This document shows, piece by piece, positions 46,439 to 53,872 of a stretch of DNA of 64,000 nucleotides. Location: NCBI RefSeq assembly GCF_020329435.1, contig NZ_JAGKJK010000010.1:1-64000 (forward strand), in the 5' to 3' direction. Both the position numbers and the translations under genes were made by a program. The first letter of the stretch is position 1; each line of letters opens with the position of its first letter. Source of the DNA: Bradyrhizobium hereditatis. GTDB taxonomy: Bacteria; Pseudomonadota; Alphaproteobacteria; Rhizobiales; Xanthobacteraceae. Under the pieces are notes generated by a model. That model saw only the letters and a program-made list of their open reading frames with translations. It was not told the origin of the DNA and did no database searches.

Positions 46439-46726
46439 ATGGCTGCCATCGATCCCCTGACGGCAGGTGCCGTTTTTCTTGCAACCGCCGGAACGGATGC
46501 AGTGTACGTCATGTTCACCTCGGCGGTAGTGGCGCGCAAACGCGTGCCGGCGGCAACATGGAGCAGCATCTGGTATCTGCTCTCGTCATACGCCGTCATC
46601 AGTTACACCGACAACTGGGTCTATGTTGCTTTTGCAGGCATAGGTTCGTGGGTCGGTGCGTATGTGACCATTACGTTTCTGCATCGTCCGCCGGGCGGCC
46701 CGCCCGTTGGGGCTGCGCCGGAGTAG
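46439..46726 (+). CDS. small integral membrane protein
   Basis: 95 residues with three hydrophobic segments (PLTAGAVFLATAGTDAVYVMFTSAVVA; WSSIWYLLSSYAVISY; YVAFAGIGSWVGAYVTITFL) and a Pro/Gly tail. A strong ribosome site GAAGGAG lies five bases before ATG 46439. The topology recalls small DUF2177/DUF5698-like proteins, but I cannot assign it. It stands alone after a repeat. Confidence 0.75.
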   Translation: MAAIDPLTAGAVFLATAGTDAVYVMFTSAVVARKRVPAATWSSIWYLLSSYAVISYTDNWVYVAFAGIGSWVGAYVTITFLHRPPGGPPVGAAPE

Positions 46727-46805
46727 CAGTCGATCATCGTCCTTCGCAAAAGCAAACGATCCAGTACGCCGCAGCTTTTCGGTTCGATCACTGCTGTCTC
46801 CAGAT

Positions 46806-46881
46806 CGTCATTGCGAGCGCAGCGAAGCAATCCACGTCGGCTCGGGGATAAATGGATTGCTTCGCTGCGCTCGCAATGACG
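46806..46881. repeat. perfect 29-bp inverted repeat (GCAATGACG family)
   Basis: Arms 46806-46834 and 46853-46881 are exact reverse complements. The left begins CGTCATTGCGAGCGC and ends GCAATCCA; the loop is 18 nt. This is the uninterrupted form of the family seen at 32606-32720 and 38431-38551 and serves as the reference for locating the nested hairpins in those copies. Confidence 0.92.
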
Positions 46882-46884
46882 TGG

Positions 46885-47589
46885 ATACAGCTTCGCGATC
46901 TCGCGACGCATCACGCCCGAGGTTTTGCATCTTCTTTGCCCTCATCAAAGTCGGAGGGCGCAGGGAAGACCGGGTGCTGGCTGCACCCGCGGTCTCGTGT
47001 GCTGCTTGCGCAAAAGGAAACGCACACGAGCATACAGGTACAGCGGAAACACTCCGGCCTTCCCTGCGCAATGGCTTTACGGCTTACTTCGTGCTCTTCC
47101 TGGTGAACGGCTTTATTGCCACCATCGCCAGCGAAAACCTGCTTCGCCGACTTAACGCCAGCACCGCGGCATCAGAACCACACGACTTCGCCGTACGCTT
47201 GCGGCGCGCAACGTCTCTCGCGCCATCTGCGTCCATCGCATCTCACCGCGCGTTCGTGACGTGGCCGCCGCCCCTCATCTTGCCGTGAGACGGGCGGAGT
47301 TATGCGACTGATTTGGGTGAAAACGGAAGCGGAATATTTTTGCTTCCGGGGCTTGACGCGATTTCTGAAAATCAGAAGTGATTTGGGTCTCGTGCCAGTT
47401 TGTCGCGGGCAACTGCGTAAAATGTCCTTGCGCTAGGGCAAATCACTCCGCAGCCGTAAGATGGGCAAAACGCACTGCCCATTTTGAAGCACGGTCGGTG
47501 TACCGCGAGATGGCCGGCCAGGATGATCGCCACAAACCCAACTCGTGTCGTCGCACAGAAAACACGTAGCGGGTTCGACTACCGCGGGG
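46885..47589. other. degenerate repeat-like region without a supported gene
   Basis: About 700 bp with overlapping open frames whose translations (for example GAGKTGCWLHPRS and RKHSGLPCAMALRL in one, HDFAVRLRRATSLAPSASI in another) resemble sequences I recall as frequently repeated, over-annotated ORFs in Bradyrhizobium and Rhodopseudomonas genomes. They look like a decayed copy of a dispersed element, possibly with no coding function. The part after 47300 is AT-richer (CGGAATATTTTTGCTTCCG) and ends in front of the small minus-strand gene. Together with 46727-46884 this makes an 860-bp gap. Confidence 0.45.
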
Positions 47590-47826
47590 CTAACGGTAGC
47601 CCTTGCATTTCGTCTCTTCCTTGTAGCTGCCGTCGCGCTCCCACTTGCGCTCGATCTTGCAGCCGCCCCGGTAGAATTCCTGCTTGTACTCTCGATCCAT
47701 GTTGTAGGCGCGTTGGCCGCGCTCATAGCCATATCCCCATCGGCCCTTGCCGCTTTCGTCTTTCCATGGATCGGCCAAGGCCGGTCCGGTGAGTAACATG
47801 AAAATCAACGCGAGCCCAAAGCGCAT
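47590..47826 (-). CDS. small exported basic protein
   Basis: 78 residues. A clear signal peptide (MRFGLALIFMLLTGPALA-DP) and a Lys/Arg/Tyr/Gly-rich mature part (GRWGYGYERGQRAYNMDREYKQEF ... GGCKIERKWERDGSYKEETKCKG) with two cysteines that could form a disulfide. GGAGGAGG lies 7-14 bases before the ATG. Mature size is about 60 residues, destined for the periplasm. I know no family; the small Cys-pair and charge suggest an envelope-stress or structural peptide. Confidence 0.8.
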   Translation of the reverse strand: MRFGLALIFMLLTGPALADPWKDESGKGRWGYGYERGQRAYNMDREYKQEFYRGGCKIERKWERDGSYKEETKCKGYR

Positions 47827-47966
47827 GCCGAATCCTCCTCCAAATGACCTGGATCGATAACCCAGTGGAGATCGAACGGTTCACGAATTGCACACCGCTG
47901 AGGACACTACGATTTTGGCGTCAAACACGGACGTTACCTACCCTGTCATATATTGTGATAGATCGC

Positions 47967-47983
47967 ATTTAATCTAATTAAAT
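47967..47983. promoter_or_regulatory. AT-rich dyad
   Basis: ATTTAAT-CTA-ATTAAAT forms exact 7-bp arms inside an unusually AT-rich patch (47940-48010). A further ATTTAATC sits at about 48000. It lies upstream of both the minus-strand small exported gene (47826) and the plus-strand 59-aa frame (48103). AT-rich patches of this kind are preferred by H-NS- or MucR-like proteins; no factor can be named. Confidence 0.4.
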
Positions 47984-48102
47984 ACACGTCCACCGATTGG
48001 ATTTAATCTTGCTCACGTCTCGGGAAATCCCAGCATGGCAAACCCGGGAGAAGAAGGGGACGGAGACCGCCTGATACTCAGAGGGCCGCCTGCCTTGGCG
48101 CG

Positions 48103-48282
48103 ATGGTGAAGCTTTCCTTCGACGACAAAGAAGGATCGAAGCTGCTGGACATTGCGGATGCCCAGATTGAGCCCGTCGAATACTTGGCAGATATGGCCGG
48201 GGATCTGTCAAAGACAGTACTTCCGGATGTCCGACCGGCGGGAGCCGCAGGCCCGCTGTTTGTGGTTACCTCCGGATTGTGA
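48103..48282 (+). CDS. small ORF, 59 aa
   Basis: MVKLSFDDKEGSKLLDIADAQ is followed by PVEYLADMAGDLSKTVLPDV and a short tail. The composition is amphipathic and acidic and it reads like a natural helical protein, unlike the shadow frames around it, but the ribosome site is weak and I know no family. It is below usual length cut-offs. It lies in a stretch of small genes. Confidence 0.4.
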   Translation: MVKLSFDDKEGSKLLDIADAQIEPVEYLADMAGDLSKTVLPDVRPAGAAGPLFVVTSGL

Positions 48283-48465
48283 AGTGTGGCGCCAATGGTG
48301 ACGCCTGGAAGCTGCCTTCATTCAGAGCTGACTGCCCCTCGCAGATTCCCGCGAGGCATACTTCCGTCCATAGCGGGAAAAATCGGCAATGACTTAGGAA
48401 CTTCTCGGCACGAAAACGGTATCCTTTGACCACGGGTGCAAGGTGCGCGTGGGAGGGAGGCTCTG

Positions 48466-48687
48466 ATGACGGTGAAAGTCCAATCCGCAGGCTACTACTT
48501 GTATCAATTGGAAAAAGATAACCATGAGCTACTCCAGAAATTTGCGGAGCTTGCAACTCTGCGGGAGCTAGTTCGATGCAAAGAGGGAGCCCTGCGCGCG
48601 AAGCGAGCGTCTGACGAAAGACCAACGACTATAATACCAACTATGGCCGGCCGTCCTTCCCACCATCACTATCGGGGGACTGGTTGA
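48466..48687 (+). CDS. small conserved-looking protein, 73 aa
   Basis: From ATG 48466 (MTVKVQSAGYYLYQLEKDNH) a helical, charged protein reads through LLQKFAELATLRELVRCKEGALRA. GGGAGGGAGG lies 5-14 bases upstream, a good ribosome site. The last 16 residues (from PTMAGRPSHHHYRGTG) overlap the convergent H-NS-like frame, so the true C-terminus is uncertain. No domain is recognised. Confidence 0.6.
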   Translation: MTVKVQSAGYYLYQLEKDNHELLQKFAELATLRELVRCKEGALRAKRASDERPTTIIPTMAGRPSHHHYRGTG

Positions 48688-48811
48688 GCTGACGCAATCG
48701 ATCTTCCAGCAACTTCTGCTTGGCGATCAATTTTTCACGAAGAACTGACTGCATCAGTTGGTGCAGTTCGAACAGTTCTTCAACCGACATTTTCTCCCAC
48801 TCACTCAGCAT
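48641..48811 (-). CDS. H-NS-like N-terminal domain protein, 56 aa (no DNA-binding domain)
   Basis: MLSEWEKMSVEELFELHQLM, then SVLREKLIAKQKLLEDRLRQ and a short polar tail. The MSVEELFELH segment followed by a coiled-coil matches the oligomerisation domain of H-NS/MvaT-like xenogeneic silencers of alphaproteobacteria. The C-terminal AT-hook-like DNA-binding domain is absent. A second in-frame start, M at 48790, has GGGAG nearby. Proteins of this kind can act as dominant-negative antagonists of full-length H-NS (known for other truncated forms); here that role is inference. It overlaps the end of the convergent 73-aa gene by 47 bp. Confidence 0.6.
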   Translation of the reverse strand: MLSEWEKMSVEELFELHQLMQSVLREKLIAKQKLLEDRLRQLNQSPDSDGGKDGRP

Positions 48812-49155
48812 GACGTGCCCCAGCGATCATGAAAGTAACGCTTGTTGCTCTGTCGAAGCCGCAGAGATATGGGAGAGAGGCTCAGTCGCAATGCACGGAA
48901 GATATTAAATTAGGATCTGCGGTTCGATGAACCTGACCGCGTGCATAAGCTGACCATGTGAAGAAAATGGCCCCAGCGCAGGAATCGCGCTGAGGCCGTC
49001 GTAGTATTCCCATTCCAATCAGCCAGACAGGGTAGTGGGATCCATCTGGCGCCTCGATAAGATCGGGATAAATTGGTAATGTCTGTTCAATACTGAACAG
49101 AACACTCGGATTCGCGGCCCGAGTTCCCCTTAGGGCCAAACCAAGGGGATAACCG
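48812..49155. other. intergenic region with a perfect dyad
   Basis: 344 bp between the H-NS-like frame and the 78-aa gene at 49156. It contains the dyad at 49082-49101. Open frames on both strands are short and not convincing. No terminator-like hairpin with a T-run is evident. Confidence 0.5.
49082..49101. promoter_or_regulatory. 20-bp perfect palindrome, candidate operator
   Basis: TCTGTTCA-ATAC-TGAACAGA has exact 8-bp arms. It ends 54 bp before ATG 49156. It includes CTGT-N10-ACAG, which is longer than a gamma-proteobacterial LexA site (N8), and it is not the alphaproteobacterial GTTC-N7-GTTC form. It fits a dimeric repressor or a steroid-response-like inverted half-site. No regulator gene is adjacent. 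Confidence 0.5.
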
Positions 49156-49392
49156 ATGCCCATTTATCGCCTGCTGCAAAATATGCCGATGGGACCTGAA
49201 GAGATCAGCCGCTTGACGAGTGCTTACGAGCAAGCATTGCGCACCGTCGGCATTGCTGATCGAGACGATCCGCTGGCCGAGTTGCTCGCAAAGAAAATTA
49301 TCGAAGTGGCACAGACTGGCATCCGCGAGCCCTCGGATATTTCCGCTCAAGCAATCAAGGAAATCGGAATTGCAACTTGGGAGCCGCCTTGA
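49156..49392 (+). CDS. small conserved protein, 78 aa
   Basis: MPIYRLLQNMPMGPEEISRL and then a helical stretch (YEQALRTVGIADRDDPLAEL) and an end of AQAIKEIGIATWEPP. This type of short protein, with DDPLAELLAKKIIEVAQ, is common in Rhizobiales genomes as a hypothetical. GGGGATAAC lies before the ATG as a ribosome site. A 20-bp palindrome 54 bp upstream suggests regulation. Cytoplasmic; function unknown. Confidence 0.75.
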   Translation: MPIYRLLQNMPMGPEEISRLTSAYEQALRTVGIADRDDPLAELLAKKIIEVAQTGIREPSDISAQAIKEIGIATWEPP

Positions 49393-49638
49393 CGCGAGAA
49401 GGGCCGGGAAACGTCGGAAACAAAGAACGCAAAGTCTTGAAGGCGGGCCGTGGAGCGCGCCGGCCGGCCGAGATGCGAACGGCATTCCGACCGAGCGCGG
49501 TGCTCGCCCAGCCCACGAAGCCGCTTACTTTTCCGAACATCAAGAACGGCCACAATCGGGATTGCCGGGAGATTTTGCGTCTGTTCGGAACGTTCGAATA
49601 AAGCCGCTGGTTGTCTTACCTCTATGAAAGGACAACCC

Positions 49639-49971
49639 ATGAAGCTCGCAACAATTGCTTTGTCCTCAGTCCTGATGCTCGGTTCCACACTCGCGCTTGC
49701 ACAAGCTGGTGGTTCGGGCGACGCCGCTGCTGCCGGCGGCGCAACGGGTGGACCGGCCGGAGCGGGATCCTCCAGCGCCACCAAGGGCGACGCGGCGGGT
49801 CCCAGCGGTACGCGGGAAAGCGGGCAAGGCGCCGGTTCGGGCGACGCCTCGGCTGCCGCCGCCGGTGGTGCGACTGGCGGACCCGCCGGGGCTGGTTCCT
49901 CCAGTGCTGTTAGGAGCGACACCACAGGCTCCTCAAAAGAAGGCTCCTCAAAAGAGCCCGAGCGGCGCTAA
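49639..49971 (+). CDS. small exported Gly/Ala/Ser-rich repeat protein
   Basis: 110 residues. A signal peptide (MKLATIALSSVLMLGSTLALA) with an AxA-type site is followed by a mature part made almost only of Gly, Ala, Ser, Thr and charged residues. A 20-residue block (GSGDA ... GGATGGPAGAGSSSA) occurs twice, about 41 residues apart. The tail has KEGSSKEPERR. AAAGGA stands seven bases before ATG 49639. The frame's earlier starts lie in unrelated sequence. A flexible periplasmic or surface peptide; no homolog family is claimed. Confidence 0.75.
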   Translation: MKLATIALSSVLMLGSTLALAQAGGSGDAAAAGGATGGPAGAGSSSATKGDAAGPSGTRESGQGAGSGDASAAAAGGATGGPAGAGSSSAVRSDTTGSSKEGSSKEPERR

Positions 49972-50001
49972 CACCATCAGCCGAGGTTAACTTCTTCGGA
50001 G

Positions 50002-50178
50002 ATGCGAAAGCCGCGCCACGAAGATCCTTGTCCATTGCGTCTGCGGTCGCGCGACGCCGGCCGCTGGCTTGATGATATGCGCGTCTCGGATATCGAGCCG
50101 CGATTCACCTGCCAAGTGTGCGGCCAGCGGGGCGCGGAAGTCCGGCCAAAATTCAAGCCGGCAAGAATGGGTACCTGA
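50002..50178 (+). CDS. small zinc-ribbon-like protein, 58 aa
   Basis: MRKPRHEDPCPLRLRSRDAG then WLDDMRVSDIEPRFTCQVCG and a basic tail (QRGAEVRPKFKPARMGT). C-x2-C (CQVC) and an earlier Cys suggest half of a zinc ribbon. Related short proteins with CxxCGxRGAExRP are common in Rhizobiales as hypotheticals. The ribosome site is weak (CGGAG directly before the ATG). It precedes the SDR gene by 182 bp. Confidence 0.5.
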   Translation: MRKPRHEDPCPLRLRSRDAGRWLDDMRVSDIEPRFTCQVCGQRGAEVRPKFKPARMGT

Positions 50179-50360
50179 AGAAATACGCCACCGCCCGCCC
50201 TACGCCGATCCGGAAAAGGCCGCGCGCCGAATCCTCGTCGAGAGGGCGTGCGCTGAAGCTGCAGGATTTCCCGCCGTACATCGCTCATTGTACTTTGATC
50301 TTTCTTGCGCGTTACCTGCACCGCTACAATGCGGCGGCATCAACGCAAGGAAAAACAAAA

Positions 50361-51131
50361 ATGGATTTGGGATTGAAGGGCAGAAATGCCGTCGTGCTCG
50401 GCGGCACGCGCGGGATCGGGCGGGCGATTGCGGAAACGCTTGCCGCGGAAGGCTCGGGCGTCGCCGTCTGTGCGCGCAATGCCGATCAGGTGGCGGGCAC
50501 CGTTGCCGAACTCAAGGCGAAGGGCGTGCGCGCGACCGGTGCGCCGCTCGACGTCACTGACGCCGCCGCGCTGAAAGCATGGATAGCGGACGCAGCCAAA
50601 GAGCTCGGCAGCCTCGACATGCTGTTCTCCAACGCCGGCGCGATGGCGCAAGGCGGCGATCCCGCCGCCTGGGAGCAAAACTTTCGGCTCGACGTGCTCG
50701 GCGCCGTCAATGCATTTGAGGCGGCGCAGCCGTTTCTTGAGGCCAGCGGCGCCAAGAGCGGCGACGCCGCCTTCATCATCATCTCGTCGGTCTCCGCCGC
50801 GCAGGCCGACACCGCCAGCTCATACGGCCCGATCAAGGCGGCGCTGATCCACATGGCCAAGGGGCTGGCGCGGCAACACGCGGGCAAGAAGATCCGCGTC
50901 AATGTGGTGTCGCCGGGCACGGTCTATTTCAAGGGCGGTATCTGGAACATGGTCGAGCGCGACATGCCCAAGCGCTATCAGGATGCGCTGGCGCGCAACC
51001 CGACCGGCCGCATGGCAACGCCGCAAGAGATTGCTAATGCGGCGGTATTTCTTGCGAGCCCCGCCTCTTCGTTCACCACGGGCTCGAATCTCGTCGTCGA
51101 CGGCGCGATTTCGAACCGGGTGAATTTCTGA
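50361..51131 (+). CDS. short-chain dehydrogenase/reductase
   Basis: 256 residues from ATG 50361 (AAGGAA 12 bases upstream); the 81-codon upstream extension is low-complexity. The SDR motifs are VLGGTRGIGRAIAE (cofactor loop, TGxxxGxG variant), LFSNAGAM (NAG), a Ser in SSVSAAQADTASSYGPIKAALIH with the Y-x3-K catalytic pair, and VNVVSPGTVYF. CARN after the second strand (R after the Gly loop) suggests NADP rather than NAD. It probably reduces a ketone or oxidises an alcohol. No linked pathway genes. Confidence 0.92.
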   Translation: MDLGLKGRNAVVLGGTRGIGRAIAETLAAEGSGVAVCARNADQVAGTVAELKAKGVRATGAPLDVTDAAALKAWIADAAKELGSLDMLFSNAGAMAQGGDPAAWEQNFRLDVLGAVNAFEAAQPFLEASGAKSGDAAFIIISSVSAAQADTASSYGPIKAALIHMAKGLARQHAGKKIRVNVVSPGTVYFKGGIWNMVERDMPKRYQDALARNPTGRMATPQEIANAAVFLASPASSFTTGSNLVVDGAISNRVNF

Positions 51132-51400
51132 GGGGCGGCAGTAGGATAGGCAAAGCGCAGCCTACCCACCATGCATATGGCCATCGGCATAGATGTGGGA
51201 GGGAAGCCGCCGGGCGATGCCGTCAGCGGCGGTGAATCCAGTGTGGCGATACCGATGGCGACGGCAGGGTTGTGCGCGCACGGCCTACAACTCGCCAATC
51301 AAACCGGGGCAATTTGAATCGATAAGCTAAGGGAACTTTACGAAGTTACATTCACGGTAGCTCCCGCTTCGAAGACCCGGCCGGCTGGGTCCAACGACGG

Positions 51401-51682
51401 ATGGGCAGGATGATTGTCGACGAACAAAGGACAAAGGTGCAGCGCGAACCGCGACGCCAGCTGCGCAAGCGGCCGACATGGATGACAATCGACAACGGGA
51501 TCACGAAGATCGAATGCGTCGTCCTCGACGTCTCGCCGGGTGGCGCCAAGATCGTGACCGACGCGGCCTTCGATGTCAGGGATAGTTTTGAGTTGGCGCT
51601 GGTGCCCGAGCATTCGACGCGCCAGTCCTGCGAAGTGGTCTGGCGGCGCGGCAAGACCTACGGCGTGAAGTTTCTGTCCTAA
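51401..51682 (+). CDS. PilZ-domain protein
   Basis: 93 residues. It carries RREPRRQLRKRP-type N-terminal arginines and DVSPGGAKIVTDAAF, matching the PilZ RxxxR and (D/N)xSxxG motifs that bind cyclic di-GMP, followed by the six-strand barrel (DSFELALV, CEVVWRRGKTYGVKFLS). Its lone-domain form acts as an effector of c-di-GMP, here perhaps of the cyclase at 27161-28309. The preceding gap carries a short GTAGGATAGGC-type repeat (about 51142-51171). Confidence 0.85.
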   Translation: MGRMIVDEQRTKVQREPRRQLRKRPTWMTIDNGITKIECVVLDVSPGGAKIVTDAAFDVRDSFELALVPEHSTRQSCEVVWRRGKTYGVKFLS

Positions 51683-51830
51683 GAAGCGGCGTCTTCGCCG
51701 TTGGCATCAGGGATGTGGCCAAGACGGCGGCCTCGTGGTTCTCACGGCGATGCGAAGCATCGTCCGGAGGCGGCGCTTACGCGCATTCCGCGTCCCGTGT
51801 GAAATCTTACCCCCAATACAAGCCTAGAAC

Positions 51831-51900
51831 CTCATCCTGAGGAGCCGCCTATCGCGCGAATGCGCGCCCGATGACAGGCTTCGCGGCGTCTCGAAGGATG
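51831..51900. repeat. dispersed palindromic repeat (CCTGAGGAGC family) with nested insert
   Basis: It begins CTCATCCTGAGGAGC and ends GCGTCTCGAAGGATG, the left arm of the family at 21153-21250. Between them is the hairpin GCGCG-AATG-CGCGC (51854-51867) followed by CCCGATGACAGGCTTC, the same module as at 38.45 and 46.31 kb. The facing right arm is not found in the next 100 bp, so the copy appears solitary. The gap 51683-52006 also holds the promoter of the next gene. Confidence 0.8.
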
Positions 51901-51948
51901 CAGGCCCGGTTGTCACATTTGCCCGCCCCACTCTCGTCGCGATTGGCT

Positions 51949-51979
51949 TTGACATGTGACTGTATTATTACAGTTAAAT
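51949..51979 (+). promoter_or_regulatory. putative promoter overlapped by a dyad
   Basis: TTGACA (51949-51954) is followed 19 bp later by TTAAAT (51974-51979), which may form -35 and -10 boxes of a sigma-70-type promoter for the gene at 52007. The exact dyad ACTGTA-TTAT-TACAGT (51959-51974) lies between the two boxes, where a bound repressor would block transcription. Spacer length is longer than ideal. Confidence 0.4.
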
Positions 51980-52006
51980 GTCAGTTCGAATACAGCGGAG
52001 CGACGA

Positions 52007-52924
52007 ATGAGCTTGGAATGGCAGGCGCGGTCAGGTTCCCTGGCCTGGTCAAATCCTGTGGCCCGGTGGTGGGGACTGTTGACGGTGGTAAGCGGCGTCA
52101 ACATCGCCGCCTGGTTCGTGCTGTACCGCGAGCTTCCTATCCAGCCGACGGGATTTGCCGGCAGCGCGTCTGGCATCGGGATCATGCTGCTGTTCTGCGC
52201 GGCCTATGTGTTCGGTTGCGCCTTCAGGTCGTTTCTGCCACGCGCTGACGTGCAGCGGATCTGTTTGTTCGACACCTGGCTGTCGAGCGTCATGGTCGGC
52301 CGGTCGGTGGCGACCGTCGCCGAAGTGTGTTTCGTGGCGCAATGGGCGATCATCCTGCATCACCTCGGCACGATGACCGGGGCAGAAACGGTCATTAACA
52401 TCGCGTGGCTGATCGTTCCGCTCATCCTGATCGCGGAATGCCTGTCCTGGTATGCGGTTCTGACCCGAAACTATCTCGGCAATGCGATCGAGAATTCGCT
52501 GTGGGCGGTCGCCTTCTTCGCCATCGGCGTCGCGCTGTGTCGCCTGCTGCCGGAGTTCAACGGCGCGGTCCGCGTGATTCTCGCCGTCAGCATCGCCGGC
52601 ATTGCGGGCTACCTGGCATTTCTCATGACGGTCGACGTGCCGATGTATATCAAACGCTGGCGGACCGGAGACGCCGATGGCGATAAGCGCCTGACGCCGC
52701 GGGAGGGGCTGCGCGATGTGATGACTCGCTGGGTCGTGACGCATGATATCGCCGAGTGGAAGGAAGAGATGGCCTGGATGGCGCTTTATTTCAGCCTCGC
52801 CGTCTGGTCGAGCCTTGCGCTGTGCGTCTTCTATTCGCTTGAGCATCGGCTGCCGCAGTACCGGATCGAAGCCGTGATCGTAAGCGGGGCGTCGAGCGCG
52901 CCCCTCGCCGGCAACCCGCGGTAA
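52007..52924 (+). CDS. multi-pass membrane protein of unknown function
   Basis: 305 residues from ATG 52007 (MSLEWQARSGSLAWSNPVAR; GGAG upstream), not the longer frame from 51956. About seven hydrophobic helices are visible, for example LLTVVSGVNIAAWFVLY, GIGIMLLFCAAYVFGCAF, ILAVSIAGIAGYLAFLMTV and MALYFSLAVWSSLALCVFY. A soluble loop (RTGDADGDKRLTPREGLRDVM) could bind a ligand or calcium-like ion (DADGDK), but the motif is too short to claim an EF-hand. It may be regulated by the dyad upstream. I do not recognise a family. Confidence 0.7.
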   Translation: MSLEWQARSGSLAWSNPVARWWGLLTVVSGVNIAAWFVLYRELPIQPTGFAGSASGIGIMLLFCAAYVFGCAFRSFLPRADVQRICLFDTWLSSVMVGRSVATVAEVCFVAQWAIILHHLGTMTGAETVINIAWLIVPLILIAECLSWYAVLTRNYLGNAIENSLWAVAFFAIGVALCRLLPEFNGAVRVILAVSIAGIAGYLAFLMTVDVPMYIKRWRTGDADGDKRLTPREGLRDVMTRWVVTHDIAEWKEEMAWMALYFSLAVWSSLALCVFYSLEHRLPQYRIEAVIVSGASSAPLAGNPR

Positions 52925-52988
52925 GGCGCACTGCCGCGTTACACGCCCGTAGCGCGGTCGCTGGCCTTGTTTCAGAAGGGCGGTTTTT

Positions 52989-53459
52989 TTGGACCGATTT
53001 CAGATAGGCATTCATATTCTGACGCTGGCGGCGGCTTTCGTGCTGGCCATACCGATCGGTTGGGATCGTGAAAAGCGGGCGCGGAGCGCAGGCCTGCGCA
53101 CCTTTCCGCTGGTCGCCCTGGCAAGCTGCGGCTTCGTGCAGGCCAGCGAACAGTGGATGGTGAATTCTCCCGATGGCATGTCGAAGGTAATCGAGGGCGT
53201 GATCACCGGCATCGGCTTCATCGGCGGCGGCGCGATCCTCAAGCAGGGCGCCACGGTGCAGGGCACTGCGACGGCGGCAAGTCTGTGGGCCACCGGCGCG
53301 ATCGGCGTTTCGGTCGGGCTCGGCAGCTACGATGTCGCGGTAACGATCGCGGCATTCACCTTCCTGACGCTGAGGCTGCTCACGCTCGTGAAGGAGGAGC
53401 GCGACCTGCAGATCGGCCAGGACGGCAAATACGTTAATGACGAAGAGAAGAAGGACTGA
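52989..53459 (+). CDS. MgtC/SapB-family membrane protein
   Basis: 156 residues with the MgtC N-terminal domain: ILTLAAAFVLAIPIGWDREKRARSAGLRTFPLVALASCGF, GVITGIGFIGGGAILKQG and GTATAASLWATGAIGVSVG. The C-terminal cytoplasmic ACT-like domain of larger MgtC proteins is missing, as in many short homologs. TTG 52989 is used because the first ATG in frame is well inside the first conserved region; the AAGGGCGG run lies about ten bases before. MgtC members are linked to low-Mg adaptation, ATP synthase inhibition and acid tolerance. Confidence 0.8.
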   Translation: MDRFQIGIHILTLAAAFVLAIPIGWDREKRARSAGLRTFPLVALASCGFVQASEQWMVNSPDGMSKVIEGVITGIGFIGGGAILKQGATVQGTATAASLWATGAIGVSVGLGSYDVAVTIAAFTFLTLRLLTLVKEERDLQIGQDGKYVNDEEKKD

Positions 53460-53872
53460 GTGCGTAGCGGGTGAGCCAAGGTTCTGATGTACTGGGCCTG
53501 ATCGCGAGGGGTCGAGCCGCAGGCGCAGTCCGACACCTACGATGCATACCAATCACCGCACCGTGAGGCTGTTTCGTCGCCCGCGGGGGCATGAAATATT
53601 CCGCGCCTTGCGCGAAGCCATTTTCTCGGCCGAGGAAGAAATCCGGAAACGAAGGCGTCGTAAACTGCCCGGTGATCAGACATGGAGTCGATCATGGGGA
53701 CGCTCATCAACATGCTCTACCGGGAATACTGTCGAGCTCGGTTGTTGGAGATGCGCAGGATCAGCCTCGCTCGCTAAAGAAGCGCAAGCAATCTGTCGCA
53801 GCCGGCATTTGCTGATTTGCGAGAACCGAAATCAGGAATCAACTTGTCGGACCGAGATCGAAGGAGAAGGTC
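53460..53872. other. gap with only doubtful small frames
   Basis: 413 bp. The frames here (136 codons from 53542, 74 from 53591, and a 27-codon frame 53694-53777 reading MGTLINMLYREYCRARLLEM) are mutually overlapping. The last has a hydrophobic-basic pattern like tiny Rhizobiales proteins, but no ribosome site is convincing. I make no gene call. A strong Shine-Dalgarno (GAAGGAG) for the next gene lies at its end. Confidence 0.35.

Noticed and set aside
46707..47288. 193-codon plus-strand frame
   Set aside because: It runs through a perfect inverted repeat and a degenerate repeat-like block; no ribosome site and no natural start.
49082..49101. LexA box reading of the 20-bp palindrome
   Set aside because: CTGT and ACAG are 10 apart instead of 8, and the alphaproteobacterial GTTC-N7-GTTC form is absent.
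46288..52000. CRISPR array among the repeats
   Set aside because: Repeats are palindromic, of several families and irregularly spaced; there are no equal spacers and no cas genes.
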